NCBI GenBank assembly: GCA_002343985.1
Contig: DDTB01000019.1
Coordinates: 1 to 47,612 of the forward strand
Direction: 5' to 3'
Origin: Chitinophagaceae bacterium UBA2375
GTDB taxonomy: Bacteria > Bacteroidota > Bacteroidia > Chitinophagales > Chitinophagaceae
DNA: 47,612 nucleotides
Below the pieces are notes generated by a model. The model was not told the origin of the DNA, ran no database searches, and was given only the letters and a program-made list of their open reading frames with translations. Position numbers and translations under genes: made by a program. Below, piece after piece: positions 8,626 to 18,342 of the stretch (the first letter of the stretch is position 1; every line of letters begins with the position of its first letter).

Positions 8626-9247
8626 GGTTCATGTCTTTGACCAGCTTTTCAATTTTTTCCCCTTTTTTTAGTTCGTGTACCCGGAAGCCCAGCGCTGCAG
8701 CCGCTTCGATATTCATCCGGGTATCGTCAATAAATAAAGTCTCCTCCGCACGGATCCCCGCGTCATCAAGTACAAATTGGTAGGCTTCCGCGTCGGGTTT
8801 TCGTTTGCCGATCAGGTGGGAATAATAGGATTTATCGAAAAAATCGTCTAATGCCAACTCAGCTACCATGTTCTCAAACATGTCGGAAAATGCCCGGTGG
8901 TGGATGGCATTGGTATTGCTGAGGAGGTAGGTTTTGTATTTGGGGCGTAGTTTTTGGAGCATGCTGATACTGTCGGGCCTGAAATCGAGTAAAATACTGT
9001 TCCAGGCCTGTTCAAGTTGAATAAAACTGACAGGGGATGACGCGGATGATTGTAAAGTTTGATAAAACTGTTCCGGGCTGATTTCCCCTTTTTCGAGTCG
9101 GATAAATAGTTCATCCGCGTTATGTTGGGAATAATGGGTGTCAAAATCAGCAAAACCGATTTTTGCAAATTCGATGACCGGGCGTTGATAATCGATGTCG
9201 ATCAGCACGCCGCCAAGATCGAAGAGGATATTTCGTAAAGTGGCCAA
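8618..9247 (-). CDS. HAD-superfamily hydrolase (subfamily IA, YihX-like)
   Basis: The 209-residue cytoplasmic phosphatase-type protein has HAD motif I in the variant FDLGGVLID near residues 9-17 (the first Asp is the nucleophile; the second of the usual DxD is Gly), motif II LLSNTN, motif III lysine in GKRKPD and motif IV FIDDTRMN. The cap is the small helical insertion between motifs I and II. This form is typical of YihX-type sugar-phosphate phosphatases, but substrate cannot be read from sequence. It converges on the DUF4834-like gene with an 8-base overlap. Confidence 0.9.
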   Translation of the reverse strand: MATLRNILFDLGGVLIDIDYQRPVIEFAKIGFADFDTHYSQHNADELFIRLEKGEISPEQFYQTLQSSASSPVSFIQLEQAWNSILLDFRPDSISMLQKLRPKYKTYLLSNTNAIHHRAFSDMFENMVAELALDDFFDKSYYSHLIGKRKPDAEAYQFVLDDAGIRAEETLFIDDTRMNIEAAAALGFRVHELKKGEKIEKLVKDMNLI

Positions 9248-9557
9248 GGGGGTGGGTTTGGGGTGATGGTAGTTTTATTGATGATTGCGGAAAAAACGAA
9301 TCAAATGGTTCAATGTTTGTACGACCCCTTCGGGGTCGGTGGTTCCAAAGTTGGCATTGTTGCTATAAATATATAACCCCTTCGGGGTTAAAGAGCTATT
9401 GAAAACCGTCTTCATTCTATGCACAACCCCGAAGGGGTCAAATACCTATAGAAACCGCTGCGCGGTTTTGACACGACCCCAATGGGGTCGAATAAGAAAC
9501 AATGTGTGCAACATTCCAGCACATATATCAAAAACCTTCTGCTCACATCATGAAATT
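9248..9557. repeat. cluster of five short palindromes with UUCG-type loops
   Basis: A 310-base gap between two minus-strand genes, filled with five perfect palindromes: 9322-9338 (CGACCCC / GGGGTCG around TTC), 9374-9390 (TAACCCC / GGGGTTA), 9425-9438 (AACCCC-GAA-GGGGT), 9453-9467 (AACCGC / GCGGTT) and 9474-9490 (CGACCCC / GGGGTCG). The first two have the extra-stable C(UUCG)G loop on the plus strand, and the third gives it on the minus strand. They differ in sequence from the GCAACGTC REP family, so a second intergenic repeat family is likely. They also lie just after the last gene of the PUL and may protect or end its transcript. Confidence 0.75.
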
Positions 9558-10361
9558 TTACCTAACGCCAGATACCAACCAGGGCAGTAATTCGTTTTCC
9601 GCGAATGCGGAATCCCAGCTATTGTGATTGGCCCCGGGATACCAACTAACGCGCAGCTCCGCGCCCTGGCGCCGCAGGGCCTCCGCCATCTTTTTGCTGA
9701 ATGCCGGATCTACCACATCATCCTTTTCCCCATGAAATATCCACCAGCGCGTGTGTTTCAGCTTTCGGGCCGTGGCCGGGTCCGCGCCACCACATATCGC
9801 GAATGCAGCACGGAAGGTCCGCGGCATCCTGCGCACGAGTTCATAAGTACCCATTCCTCCCATGGATAATCCTCCTGCATATATCGCATCCATTTTTACA
9901 GGATATGTGCGCATGATATGCCGCACCAATTGCTGCAATAATGCCATATCCCTGGTAGGCTTCCCTCCTTTGAAAAATGTAAAAGAAAGTTTCCCGAGAC
10001 TGTCTTTCCTTCGGTCAGTGTTTGCCCAATAACCCATCGCCGAACATTGCGGAAACACAAGGATCATAGGATAGTGGCGCCGGTTTTCTTCGCTGATCAG
10101 CCAACGGGCGCCATGTACCAACTGCGCTTCATTGTCGCTGCCACGTTCACCACTGCCATGCAGGAAAAATAATACGGGGTAATGTTTCGATGGGTCATAG
10201 TTTTCGGGTAGGCATAACCGGTAGGGCATGCTGTCTGCACCGGATCGAAATACAAATTTCCGGTAAACAGACAGGTCTTGTGACTGTACATGCAGGCATA
10301 ATGAAAGCATTGCCGCCAAGTACATGGACACTCGCTTAACAATCTGCGCACTGTTTTGCAT
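9558..10361 (-). CDS. secreted alpha/beta-hydrolase, feruloyl/acetyl-esterase or peptidase-like
   Basis: The 267-residue protein has an N-terminal signal peptide and an alpha/beta-hydrolase fold: HGSGERG oxyanion segment, nucleophile elbow GLSMGG, acid D in GEKDDVVD and catalytic H in GANHNSW. The layout matches COG4099-type predicted peptidases and PHB-depolymerase/feruloyl-esterase-like proteins, which in PULs often act as carbohydrate esterases. The start is set at ATG 10361, ten bases after the GH3 stop; the open frame further upstream overlaps GH3 and lacks a signal peptide. As the last gene of the PUL transcript it may strip acyl groups from the glycan, but the substrate is not evident. 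Confidence 0.8.
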   Translation of the reverse strand: MQNSAQIVKRVSMYLAAMLSLCLHVQSQDLSVYRKFVFRSGADSMPYRLCLPENYDPSKHYPVLFFLHGSGERGSDNEAQLVHGARWLISEENRRHYPMILVFPQCSAMGYWANTDRRKDSLGKLSFTFFKGGKPTRDMALLQQLVRHIMRTYPVKMDAIYAGGLSMGGMGTYELVRRMPRTFRAAFAICGGADPATARKLKHTRWWIFHGEKDDVVDPAFSKKMAEALRRQGAELRVSWYPGANHNSWDSAFAENELLPWLVSGVR

Positions 10362-10371
10362 GAGCCGGAAA

Positions 10372-12669
10372 TTATTTAGACCAACTGATGCGTACCGATT
10401 TTGTATCCCTTGCGTTCGGGCCCACCATGATATCAAATTCACCCGGCTCCCAGTTGTACTCCAGGTTGGCATTGTAAAAAGACAAATCATTGGTGCCAAT
10501 TACGAACTCAACGGTACGCGACTCCCCGGCTTTCAGGAAAATTTTTTGAAACCCTTTCAGTTCCTTTACCGGGCGCGTGATGCTACCCACGAGGTCGCGG
10601 ACATACAACTGCACGGTTTCCTTTCCGTCCCGGTCGCCCTTATTGGTAACGGTTACCGATATACGCAATTTTTGATTCCCGGAAAGTTTTGTACTGCTCA
10701 ATACGGGGTTACCATATTCAAAACCCGTATAGCTGAGGCCATACCCGAAAGGATACAAAGGTTCGTTGGTTACATCCAGGTAATTTGATTTGAATTTTTC
10801 AAACCATTTACCGGCACCTAATGGCCTTCCGGTATTTTTATGCGCATAGTAAATGGGTATTTGGCCTACATTCTGCGGGAATGTCATGCTGAGTTTACCG
10901 GAAGGGTTCACATCGCCAAACAACACATCCGCTATGGCATCACCGGCCTCTGACCCGCCAAACCAGGCATTCAGTATTGCGGGTACGGTTTGATGTTCCT
11001 CGGTTAATGTCATAGGCCTTCCAGCAAGCAACAGCAATACCACGGGCTTGCCGGTCTTTAATAAATTCCTTAACAGGTTCTTCTGTACGTCCGGTATATC
11101 CAGGTTGGTGCGGCTCGATGATTCCCCGCTCATTTCAGAGGATTCTCCGAGCGCGGCAACAATGACATCCGATTGTGCCGCTACCTGCAATGCTTCCTGC
11201 AATAACTGTTCATCGCTGCGCCCGTCGCGGTTCAGGGAACGCCCAAACATGGTCGCGCGTTGTTCGTACAAACTATCAGATACCAGGTTTGACCCTTTGG
11301 CATAGAGCAAGTTCCCTTTTCCACCAAGCGCTTTGGTCAATCCTTCGCGAATGGAAATGGCTTTGGATAAATCGGTGGCCACACTCCAGGTGCCCGGCAT
11401 GTTTTCACGGCTGTCGCCCAATGGGCCAATGAGCGCGATGGTTCCGGATTTTTTTAATGGGAGCAGTTTTCCTTCATTTTTCAACAGTACAAAACTCTCA
11501 GTGGCAATTTCCCTTGCCTTGCGGCGATGTGCTTCGGTGAAGACATCCCGTTTCACGCGTTCTTCTTTGCAATACCGGTAAGGGTCGGTAAATAATCCCA
11601 GTTTATATTTTGCTTCGAGGATGAGCCTGCAGGCATCGTTGATTTGCTTTTCCGTAACCTTGCCTTCTTGTAATGATTTCTTCAATGTAATGAGGAACCC
11701 TTCGCCCACCATATCCATATGGATACCCGCGCGGAGCGCCATGGCGGATACCTGCTGCAGGTCGCCCATACCATGGTCAATCATTTCATTAATGCCTGTG
11801 TAATCGGTAACTGTAAAGCCTTTGAAACCCCACTGCTTGCGCAATACATCGGTCATTAAAAATCGGTTACCCGTTGCCGGTATGCCGTCCACTTCATTAA
11901 ATGAAGCCATTACGGAACCCACTCCCGCATCAACGGCGGCTTTATATGGCGGAAAGTATTCATTGTACATGCGTACGCGGCTCATGTCGGTGGTATGGTA
12001 ATCACGGCCCGCTTCGGCGGCGCCATACAATGCAAAATGCTTGACGCAGGATAAAATGGTATTGTCTTTTGCCAGGTCATCGCCCTGGTATCCTTTCACC
12101 ATCGCTTTCGCGATTTGTGATCCCAGGTAAGGGTCTTCACCGCTGCCTTCCGCCACACGGCCCCAGCGCGGGTCGCGGGCGAGGTCAACCATGGGCGAGA
12201 AGGTCCAGTTAATACCATCCGCGGATGCTTCAATGGCGGCGATCCTTGCCGATTGCTCGATCAGCGACATGTCCCATGTGCATGACAAAGCCAGCGGGAT
12301 GGGGAATGTGGTTTGATACCCGTGTATCACATCCATACCAAACAGCAAAGGGATCTTCAGGCGTGTTTCCTCCACGGCTACGCGTTGCACATCACGGATC
12401 TTCGCCAGCGATTTGATATTGAACAAACCACCCACTTTTCCCTCCCTGATTTTTTTCGCGATATCAGAGTTGGATGCCTGGCCGGTCACAATATCACCGG
12501 CACCGGGCAGGTTAAGCTGGCCGATTTTTTCATCAATGGTCATCTTCGCCATCAATGCATTTATATACGCATCCATGGCCGGATCTTTTTTGGTTTGAGC
12601 GATGGCCGGTTGCAAAAATGCCGTTGCGCTGCAGGCAAGGGCCAGTAATTTGACAGATTTTTTAATCAT
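10372..12669 (-). CDS. GH3 beta-glucosidase (BglX-type), periplasmic
   Basis: The 765-residue exo-acting glycosidase begins with a signal peptide (cleavage near AIAQ, residue 25). The GH3 N-terminal barrel carries KHF at 210-212 and the nucleophile D289 in TVTDYTG. The GH3 C-terminal domain contains the GESSEMSGE acid/base region, and a fibronectin-III-like domain closes the protein. Family members release glucose from beta-linked glucooligosaccharides. In Bacteroides thetaiotaomicron the GH3 enzyme BT_3567 acts on beta-1,2-glucooligosaccharides and is reported next to an SGL homologue, so in this GH144-containing cluster sophoro-oligosaccharides are the natural guess. It follows the GH43-type gene by 10 bases. 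Confidence 0.93.
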   Translation of the reverse strand: MIKKSVKLLALACSATAFLQPAIAQTKKDPAMDAYINALMAKMTIDEKIGQLNLPGAGDIVTGQASNSDIAKKIREGKVGGLFNIKSLAKIRDVQRVAVEETRLKIPLLFGMDVIHGYQTTFPIPLALSCTWDMSLIEQSARIAAIEASADGINWTFSPMVDLARDPRWGRVAEGSGEDPYLGSQIAKAMVKGYQGDDLAKDNTILSCVKHFALYGAAEAGRDYHTTDMSRVRMYNEYFPPYKAAVDAGVGSVMASFNEVDGIPATGNRFLMTDVLRKQWGFKGFTVTDYTGINEMIDHGMGDLQQVSAMALRAGIHMDMVGEGFLITLKKSLQEGKVTEKQINDACRLILEAKYKLGLFTDPYRYCKEERVKRDVFTEAHRRKAREIATESFVLLKNEGKLLPLKKSGTIALIGPLGDSRENMPGTWSVATDLSKAISIREGLTKALGGKGNLLYAKGSNLVSDSLYEQRATMFGRSLNRDGRSDEQLLQEALQVAAQSDVIVAALGESSEMSGESSSRTNLDIPDVQKNLLRNLLKTGKPVVLLLLAGRPMTLTEEHQTVPAILNAWFGGSEAGDAIADVLFGDVNPSGKLSMTFPQNVGQIPIYYAHKNTGRPLGAGKWFEKFKSNYLDVTNEPLYPFGYGLSYTGFEYGNPVLSSTKLSGNQKLRISVTVTNKGDRDGKETVQLYVRDLVGSITRPVKELKGFQKIFLKAGESRTVEFVIGTNDLSFYNANLEYNWEPGEFDIMVGPNARDTKSVRISWSK

Positions 12670-12679
12670 GACTCTTTGT

Positions 12680-14461
12680 TTATTCTGCTTTAATCAATGG
12701 GCCCGGATCCGATAGTCCATTTTCATTTAAGGCCTGAATGCTGTAATAATATGATTGTGTACGATCCATGTATTTCATCCAATATTCATTTTGATCGTGC
12801 ACCAAAATGGAATTGTATAATTTATCCGGGGCGATGCCGTATGAAATTTTATACGCGTACGCGTTGTCGGAGGATTTCCATTTAATGAACGCGCTTCGTT
12901 TATCCTTCTCCGTTCGTAACACAATAAACCCTTCCACCGGTGATGGTTTCTCCCCCTTACCAAAACCAAACACCCGCAATCCACTCAGGGCGAATTTTCC
13001 GGTGGGCATGTGCAGGTTGACCATCTTGATGTACCTGGCCTGTACCGGCTTCTCCAGTTCAATATAATCGTGGGGAACATCCGTTTTATTGGCTGATTTA
13101 TCTGCCAGTATCTTCCAGCTTTTCCCATCTACTGAATGATACAGGATATACTGATGGTATTTACCCATTGATTTACCCAGGAACTCTTCACCCACATCCT
13201 GGTCGGCATAATTGATCTGAACGGCGTGCACGGTGCTTACCTCACCCAGGTCGGATCGGATCCACTCGCCTTTATTGGCTGTCTTCGCGCTCCACCAGGT
13301 TTTAATGCTTTCATCCACGGCATGGTTTGCCTGGTAGCCTGCATGCACGGATGAAACCTGCACGGGTTTTTTGTAATTCAGCAACATCCAACCCGGACTA
13401 ATTTTACCGGTCTGCCGTCGGGCTTCCGGGAGGTATTGCGGGTAGTCACCCCATTCTGTCTGGCAATACATCATATCATCTTTATCAAAACCCGCTGGCC
13501 AGATACCGATGCGGCGTTCAAAAGTGTTCTTCACGCAAATGATGCTGGTTGAAACATGCCACCAGTTTTTGTATACATCCTGGAAGCTTGCGCCATGGCC
13601 TGCCCCACGTGAGAACCCGCCGGGCTTGAGGCTCAGCGGATCAGACTGTGGCCTGAATGGGCCAAGCGGGCCTTCTCCCACCAGCACCCCGTCGGCATAG
13701 CCGCTAAACTCGGTACCGGGCGCGCCAAACTGCAGGTAGTACTTACCGTTATGCTTCGACATCCAGGCGCCTTCAATAAACGGATCAAGAAATGTGTTGT
13801 CAGAGTGCTCTCCGAAACGCTGCCATCCATAACGGTCGGGCTCCAGCAGGTACATTTCCTTCCGGGTGCCGATTGGCTGAAAAGTTTTCCTGTTGAGCTC
13901 AATGCCATATAAGGGATAGCGGTTGCTGCTGCCATTGTACATGTACAGTCGGCCATCATCATCCGTAAAAAACGCGGGATCCCATCCGCCAATATCAAAT
14001 GAATCAACCAATGGTTTCCATTCATTCGCTTTGGGGTTTGTGCTCATCCAGATGCTGAACTGGCGGGTATAGGTTGACCCGAATACAATCATGGTATCGC
14101 CTATCACGCCCACAGCCGGCGCGCAAAGTTCATCGTATCCCTGGTTCCAGGGGCGGAGGAATTTCCGCGACACAAAATTCCAATGCAGCATATCAGGGCT
14201 CCACCAATATCCCCATTGATTGGTTGAAAAAAGGTAAAAGTCATTTTTATACTGAACAATAACGGGATCGGCTGTGGTGCGGTGCCTGCCCCATTGCGCG
14301 AAATTCGGGATCGGTGTGTACCCGTAATCGATATTCACCGGGTTGCAAAAGGTTTTTTGCTGCGCGAAGAGGTTGCCCACATCAGCCATACCGAAGATCA
14401 GCATACACAGGATAAACAATTTTCGTATATGCGTTATTGATAGTATATGATGAACTGGCAT
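12680..14461 (-). CDS. GH43-type glycoside hydrolase with F5/8 (discoidin) and FN3-like domains
   Basis: The 593-residue secreted protein has a hydrophobic leader (about 14-33, ending LFAQQ). The five-bladed GH43-type domain shows the three catalytic acids in typical motifs: D65 in ADPVI (base), D161 in WDPAFF (pKa modulator) and E230 in IEGAW (acid). An F5/8 type C carbohydrate-binding-like domain follows at about 365-500 (WWSA, GEWIRSDLG), then an FN3-like domain at about 510-590. GH43 enzymes usually release arabinose, xylose or galactose, so its presence in a predicted beta-glucan locus hints at side chains or a divergent specificity. The start is 8 bases after the GH97 stop. Confidence 0.8.
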   Translation of the reverse strand: MPVHHILSITHIRKLFILCMLIFGMADVGNLFAQQKTFCNPVNIDYGYTPIPNFAQWGRHRTTADPVIVQYKNDFYLFSTNQWGYWWSPDMLHWNFVSRKFLRPWNQGYDELCAPAVGVIGDTMIVFGSTYTRQFSIWMSTNPKANEWKPLVDSFDIGGWDPAFFTDDDGRLYMYNGSSNRYPLYGIELNRKTFQPIGTRKEMYLLEPDRYGWQRFGEHSDNTFLDPFIEGAWMSKHNGKYYLQFGAPGTEFSGYADGVLVGEGPLGPFRPQSDPLSLKPGGFSRGAGHGASFQDVYKNWWHVSTSIICVKNTFERRIGIWPAGFDKDDMMYCQTEWGDYPQYLPEARRQTGKISPGWMLLNYKKPVQVSSVHAGYQANHAVDESIKTWWSAKTANKGEWIRSDLGEVSTVHAVQINYADQDVGEEFLGKSMGKYHQYILYHSVDGKSWKILADKSANKTDVPHDYIELEKPVQARYIKMVNLHMPTGKFALSGLRVFGFGKGEKPSPVEGFIVLRTEKDKRSAFIKWKSSDNAYAYKISYGIAPDKLYNSILVHDQNEYWMKYMDRTQSYYYSIQALNENGLSDPGPLIKAE

Positions 14462-14469
14462 TCAGCAGA

Positions 14470-16620
14470 TTATTTTTGTTTATACGCTTTGTATTGTTTC
14501 AGATCATCACCGGTGGCCGGAACCATACTGATCGCGAAACCCCCGCCCGCCGCAAGTTTCAGGTTGAGGGCGCTGCGGTTGTTAACGATGAACTTTTCGA
14601 TGACATAAGCCTCCGGATTGTCTTTCCAGTGCGCCCCGGGCGCATCCCTGTAAATGGTCGCAAGGTATTGCTGCCCTGGCTCAAGGAACCGGGTATTCAG
14701 GATAAAGTTCCTGGCCTGTTCATCAGTGATGCCTCCTGCAAACCAGCGCCTGCCGCCCTTTTCCCTGCGCGCGATATACACATAGTCACCGGGTTCGGCG
14801 TCAAGTATTTTTGTGTCATCCCAGTCTACGGCTACATCCCTAATGAACTGGAAAGCATCGGGCCTGGCTTCATAATTCTCGGGCAGGTCGGCTGCCATCT
14901 GGAGCGGACTGTACATGGTGATATACAGCGCGAGTTGTTTGCATAATGTAGTGTGAACCTGTTCCGTTTTAGCGGGATTATAATGGCTCATTTTAATTTT
15001 GAAGATGCCGGGCGTATAATCCATTGGCCCGCCCATCAGCCGTGTGAATGGAAGAATGGTTTCATGATCGGGCGCGTTGCCTACGCTCCAGGCGTTGAAT
15101 TCATTGCCCCTCGCGGCTTCGCTGGCCAGCCAGTTGGGAAAGCTGCGGTGCAAACCGGTGGGCCGCACAGGTTCATGCACATCAATCATGATGCCCTTTT
15201 TAGCTGTCGCTTCCGCTACCCTTTCGTAATGGCGGACCATCCATTGCCCATCATGGTGTTCCCCGCGTGGAATGATGCGTCCGACATATCCCGTTTTCAC
15301 AGTATTCATCTGGTGGCGGTTCATCAGGTCGTAGGCGCGGTCCATATAACGTTCATAATTTGTGACAGAACCTGATGTTTCGTGGTGCATAATCAGGCGC
15401 ACATTTTTTTGACGGGCATAAGCCGATAACGCGTTCAGGTCATAATCGGGATATGGGGTCAGGAAATCGAAAACATCTTCCTTCCATTTTCCAAACCAGT
15501 CTTCCCAACCTGTATTCCATCCTTCCACCAGCACACCGTCAAACCCATATTTCGATGCGAAGTCGATGTACCGGCGCACATTCTGGTTGTTGGCGCCATG
15601 CGGTACGCGGGACTGTTGCTGAGAGCCTACTTGTCCGCCGCTGTAATCCCAACTCGCTTTGCCCACATGCATTTCCCACCAAACGCCTACCATTTTTTGC
15701 GGTTTTACAAACGAAAAATCGAGCCCTGCCGCCGGCGCGTCATTCAGGTTCAGGATCATGGAAGACCGAAGGATGTCTGCACCATTATCCGCAATGATGA
15801 TGCTGCGCCATGGGCTTTGTGCCGGAGCCTGCAGGTAGGCCTTGTTGCCAACCGCATCCGGAACCAGAACCGATTTGAATTGCATACTTTTTTTATCCAG
15901 CATGAGGTTCATGGCCGGATAATTCCGTAAAGATGCTTCGTGGATATTAATGTATAAACCATCCGAAGATTTCATCATCAATGGCGTTTGCACGGCATTA
16001 GGGGCAATGATGGAACGCACGGCGATTTCAGTGGAACGCTGTCCGACCGTAGCATCTATAGCGGATAGTTTTGATTCATTATATGGATATTCATTGGTAT
16101 CGTAATCACCTGGGATCCAAAATGCTTTATGATCGCCGCTCATGCCGAAAGTGCTCAATTCATCTCCAAGGATAAAATGTTGCAAACCCGGCTGCTCCGG
16201 GAATTGGTAGCGAAAAGCGATGCCTTCTTCGTATATGCGAAACAGTAAGTTGATCCTGATTTTTTGTTCGTTGCGGGACACGAGCTGCAGGCTCAGTGTT
16301 TTGGCATGGTTGCGGATCTGCCCATATTCTCCCCAGACAGGTTTCCAGTTTTCATCCACCAAACCCGAATCAATCTTTATGATATCAAAACTATTGAGGC
16401 TTACTGCCGGTTCTTTCAATTGCAACCCAAGCGTGGATGGCAGCACCGCCGGCCGGTTCTTAAACGATACCTGGTAACTGATTGTACCGGAAGGGCTTTG
16501 GTCAACAGACAGTCGGGTTTGCGCACCCGGGGATGAAATCTGAACCGGGGTACCTGCATACAATTGAACAGTGCAGCATGCAGCAAACAGGAAAGAAAAA
16601 AGGGATAAGGTTTTTTGCAT
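14470..16620 (-). CDS. GH97 alpha-glucosidase, inverting SusB-type
   Basis: The 716-residue protein has a signal peptide (ending LYAG near 23), a GH97 N-terminal beta-sandwich, a TIM barrel and a C-terminal beta domain. E366, E414 (HHET), E483 (HEPVRPTG) and E507 (GNEFNAW) have exactly the spacing of SusB E391, E439, E508 and E532 as I recall them (offset 25 throughout). The segment where retaining GH97 enzymes carry an aspartate nucleophile reads TGYVG. This supports an inverting, calcium-dependent alpha-glucosidase that releases glucose from alpha-1,4 or alpha-1,6 ends. An alpha-glucosidase in a beta-1,2-glucanase locus is notable. It follows the lipoprotein GH144 by 51 bases. Confidence 0.93.
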   Translation of the reverse strand: MQKTLSLFSFLFAACCTVQLYAGTPVQISSPGAQTRLSVDQSPSGTISYQVSFKNRPAVLPSTLGLQLKEPAVSLNSFDIIKIDSGLVDENWKPVWGEYGQIRNHAKTLSLQLVSRNEQKIRINLLFRIYEEGIAFRYQFPEQPGLQHFILGDELSTFGMSGDHKAFWIPGDYDTNEYPYNESKLSAIDATVGQRSTEIAVRSIIAPNAVQTPLMMKSSDGLYINIHEASLRNYPAMNLMLDKKSMQFKSVLVPDAVGNKAYLQAPAQSPWRSIIIADNGADILRSSMILNLNDAPAAGLDFSFVKPQKMVGVWWEMHVGKASWDYSGGQVGSQQQSRVPHGANNQNVRRYIDFASKYGFDGVLVEGWNTGWEDWFGKWKEDVFDFLTPYPDYDLNALSAYARQKNVRLIMHHETSGSVTNYERYMDRAYDLMNRHQMNTVKTGYVGRIIPRGEHHDGQWMVRHYERVAEATAKKGIMIDVHEPVRPTGLHRSFPNWLASEAARGNEFNAWSVGNAPDHETILPFTRLMGGPMDYTPGIFKIKMSHYNPAKTEQVHTTLCKQLALYITMYSPLQMAADLPENYEARPDAFQFIRDVAVDWDDTKILDAEPGDYVYIARREKGGRRWFAGGITDEQARNFILNTRFLEPGQQYLATIYRDAPGAHWKDNPEAYVIEKFIVNNRSALNLKLAAGGGFAISMVPATGDDLKQYKAYKQK

Positions 16621-16671
16621 AATCGTTTATACTTTTTGACGGCGATAAGTTAATGCAAAATATCGTGATGC

Positions 16672-18330
16672 TTACAGGTAGGGCGCCGAAAATCCCAGGA
16701 GCCGCATGCCATCTTTAATGTCGGGGCTACTGGTCAGCAGGTTCCAAACCAGGCCACTACGGTAGTTTTCAATCATCACGACAATCGGGCCCTGGTCGAT
16801 GGCAAGTGTTGAACTTGCGAACCAGGCATCTTTCAGGCTGAAAGCGTCGTAAAAACCATGGGGCCCCCACAGCTTATCACCTAATGTATAATAAAAGAAT
16901 TTGAGCGCGGCCATTGATTCCGCCGGTGTGTACGGCATGGAGGAAATGGCGGCTGTTGGCGCGATGACGCCCACATCGTTATTGGGTTCGCTGGCGGTAT
17001 ACCCGTTATTGGGGATATCACTGGCTGTTAAGCCCCAGCATTTTTCGCTATAGCCAAAATAATTCCTTGGATTGGCTTTGCAATACTCGTGATTGATCAG
17101 GCTATGGTTGCGCAATTGCTGGCTGTAGTTTGCATATTGATCGCTTAAGCCGTTGGGGTTGATACCCAGGAAAGAATAATGGGCGAAGAAAAGCGGCCCT
17201 CCCCTTGATGGCCCTAACGGCAACGTGTATCCGTAATATGAATTGTTATTCTGCATGCCGCCGTTCGAAGCCCAGCCGTTGTGGTAAACGGATGCGGGTA
17301 TGGGATGTGTGCGGGAAGACGCTGCGAGGATATATACGATCAGGGCTTCATTCCAGCCTTTCACCTGCATATTCATGGCCCAGCCTACCGTTGGGCTCCA
17401 GTGCCAATAGAGCACATCTTCATTATTCTTCCTGTACCAGTTCCATTCCACTGCGTCGTAGAGGAGGTTGATTTTATTGCGCAGGCTTGTTTCCGCTGCA
17501 TCAGCGCCGTCGAAAAACTGGCGTGCCGTGAGCAAACCGGCCATGAGAAAAGATGTCTCCACGAGGTCGCCGCCATTATCGTTCGGACTAAAGGGAATGG
17601 TGCTTCCTGTGGCGCCATTTAACCAATGCGCGAAAGCGCCATGGTACCTGGTGCATGAGTTGGAGAGGAAATCAACGATCTTGTTCACCCGCTCCAGTCC
17701 TTCTGCGCGGGTAATGAAATTTCGTGTAACCGCCACCGGTATGCCCATAATACCGAAGCCTGTACCGCCGGTGGTCACCAGGTCGCCGCTGGTATTGCGT
17801 TCGCGGGCCATACCGGAAACGGGGTGTCCAAATTCCCAGAAATATGTAAATGTTTGACGCTGTACCAGGTTTAATAACTGATCGTCTGGTATTTGCGGAA
17901 ATTTATCTGTTGAATCAATAGCCGTCATGAAGAGGATATTGATGGGGTTGCCCAGCTTTACATTTGCAACAGAGCTTAATTCAGGCGAGAGGTACACAAT
18001 GTACCTGGTAATGTGTTTGAGGTTTGCTGCCGGTTGAATAACCAGGGTGCTGTCGTTGTTTTCAAAACTGATTTGCGCATTTGACGGGCCAAACCCATAT
18101 TCTTTGAGTTCAACAAATCCGGCGGCTGTAGCGCGGTTGACCGGCGCCGACAATTTTACTTTGATGACCGGGTTTACCGGTATGTTCACCAGGTTGGTGC
18201 TGGCAGTGGTATTGCCAATGCGTGTTTCCACGTATCCGAAAAGCCCGGGGTTTGGGGCAGGCTGGTCGTTTTTACTGCAAGACCAGCTTACACTAACAAT
18301 CATTAAAGCAAGCAGGGATCGTATCAACAT
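16672..18330 (-). CDS. GH144 endo-beta-1,2-glucanase-like lipoprotein with N-terminal Ig-like domain
   Basis: The 552-residue protein carries a lipoprotein signal (cysteine at 18 after a hydrophobic stretch), a Big_5-like Ig domain (about 25-137) and a Glycoamylase/GH144 (alpha/alpha)6 barrel (about 145-550). The acidic motif D255-L-V-E258 and E328 in GWNE match the D139/E142/E211 set of C. pinensis CpSGL as I recall it (70 versus 69 residues between the two glutamates). Expected role: endo-cleavage of beta-1,2-glucan at the cell surface. The start ATG 18330 places the lipobox properly; the frame extends further upstream without support. A hairpin with U-tract lies just upstream. Paralogue of the gene at 19496. 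Confidence 0.88.
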   Translation of the reverse strand: MLIRSLLALMIVSVSWSCSKNDQPAPNPGLFGYVETRIGNTTASTNLVNIPVNPVIKVKLSAPVNRATAAGFVELKEYGFGPSNAQISFENNDSTLVIQPAANLKHITRYIVYLSPELSSVANVKLGNPINILFMTAIDSTDKFPQIPDDQLLNLVQRQTFTYFWEFGHPVSGMARERNTSGDLVTTGGTGFGIMGIPVAVTRNFITRAEGLERVNKIVDFLSNSCTRYHGAFAHWLNGATGSTIPFSPNDNGGDLVETSFLMAGLLTARQFFDGADAAETSLRNKINLLYDAVEWNWYRKNNEDVLYWHWSPTVGWAMNMQVKGWNEALIVYILAASSRTHPIPASVYHNGWASNGGMQNNNSYYGYTLPLGPSRGGPLFFAHYSFLGINPNGLSDQYANYSQQLRNHSLINHEYCKANPRNYFGYSEKCWGLTASDIPNNGYTASEPNNDVGVIAPTAAISSMPYTPAESMAALKFFYYTLGDKLWGPHGFYDAFSLKDAWFASSTLAIDQGPIVVMIENYRSGLVWNLLTSSPDIKDGMRLLGFSAPYL

Positions 18331-18342
18331 GGGTATACATTT

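Noticed and set aside
12680..14461. GH43-type enzyme as proof of an arabinan or xylan locus
   Set aside because: No SusCD-linked xylanase, arabinanase or GH51/GH10 is present; the two GH144 enzymes are more specific indicators.
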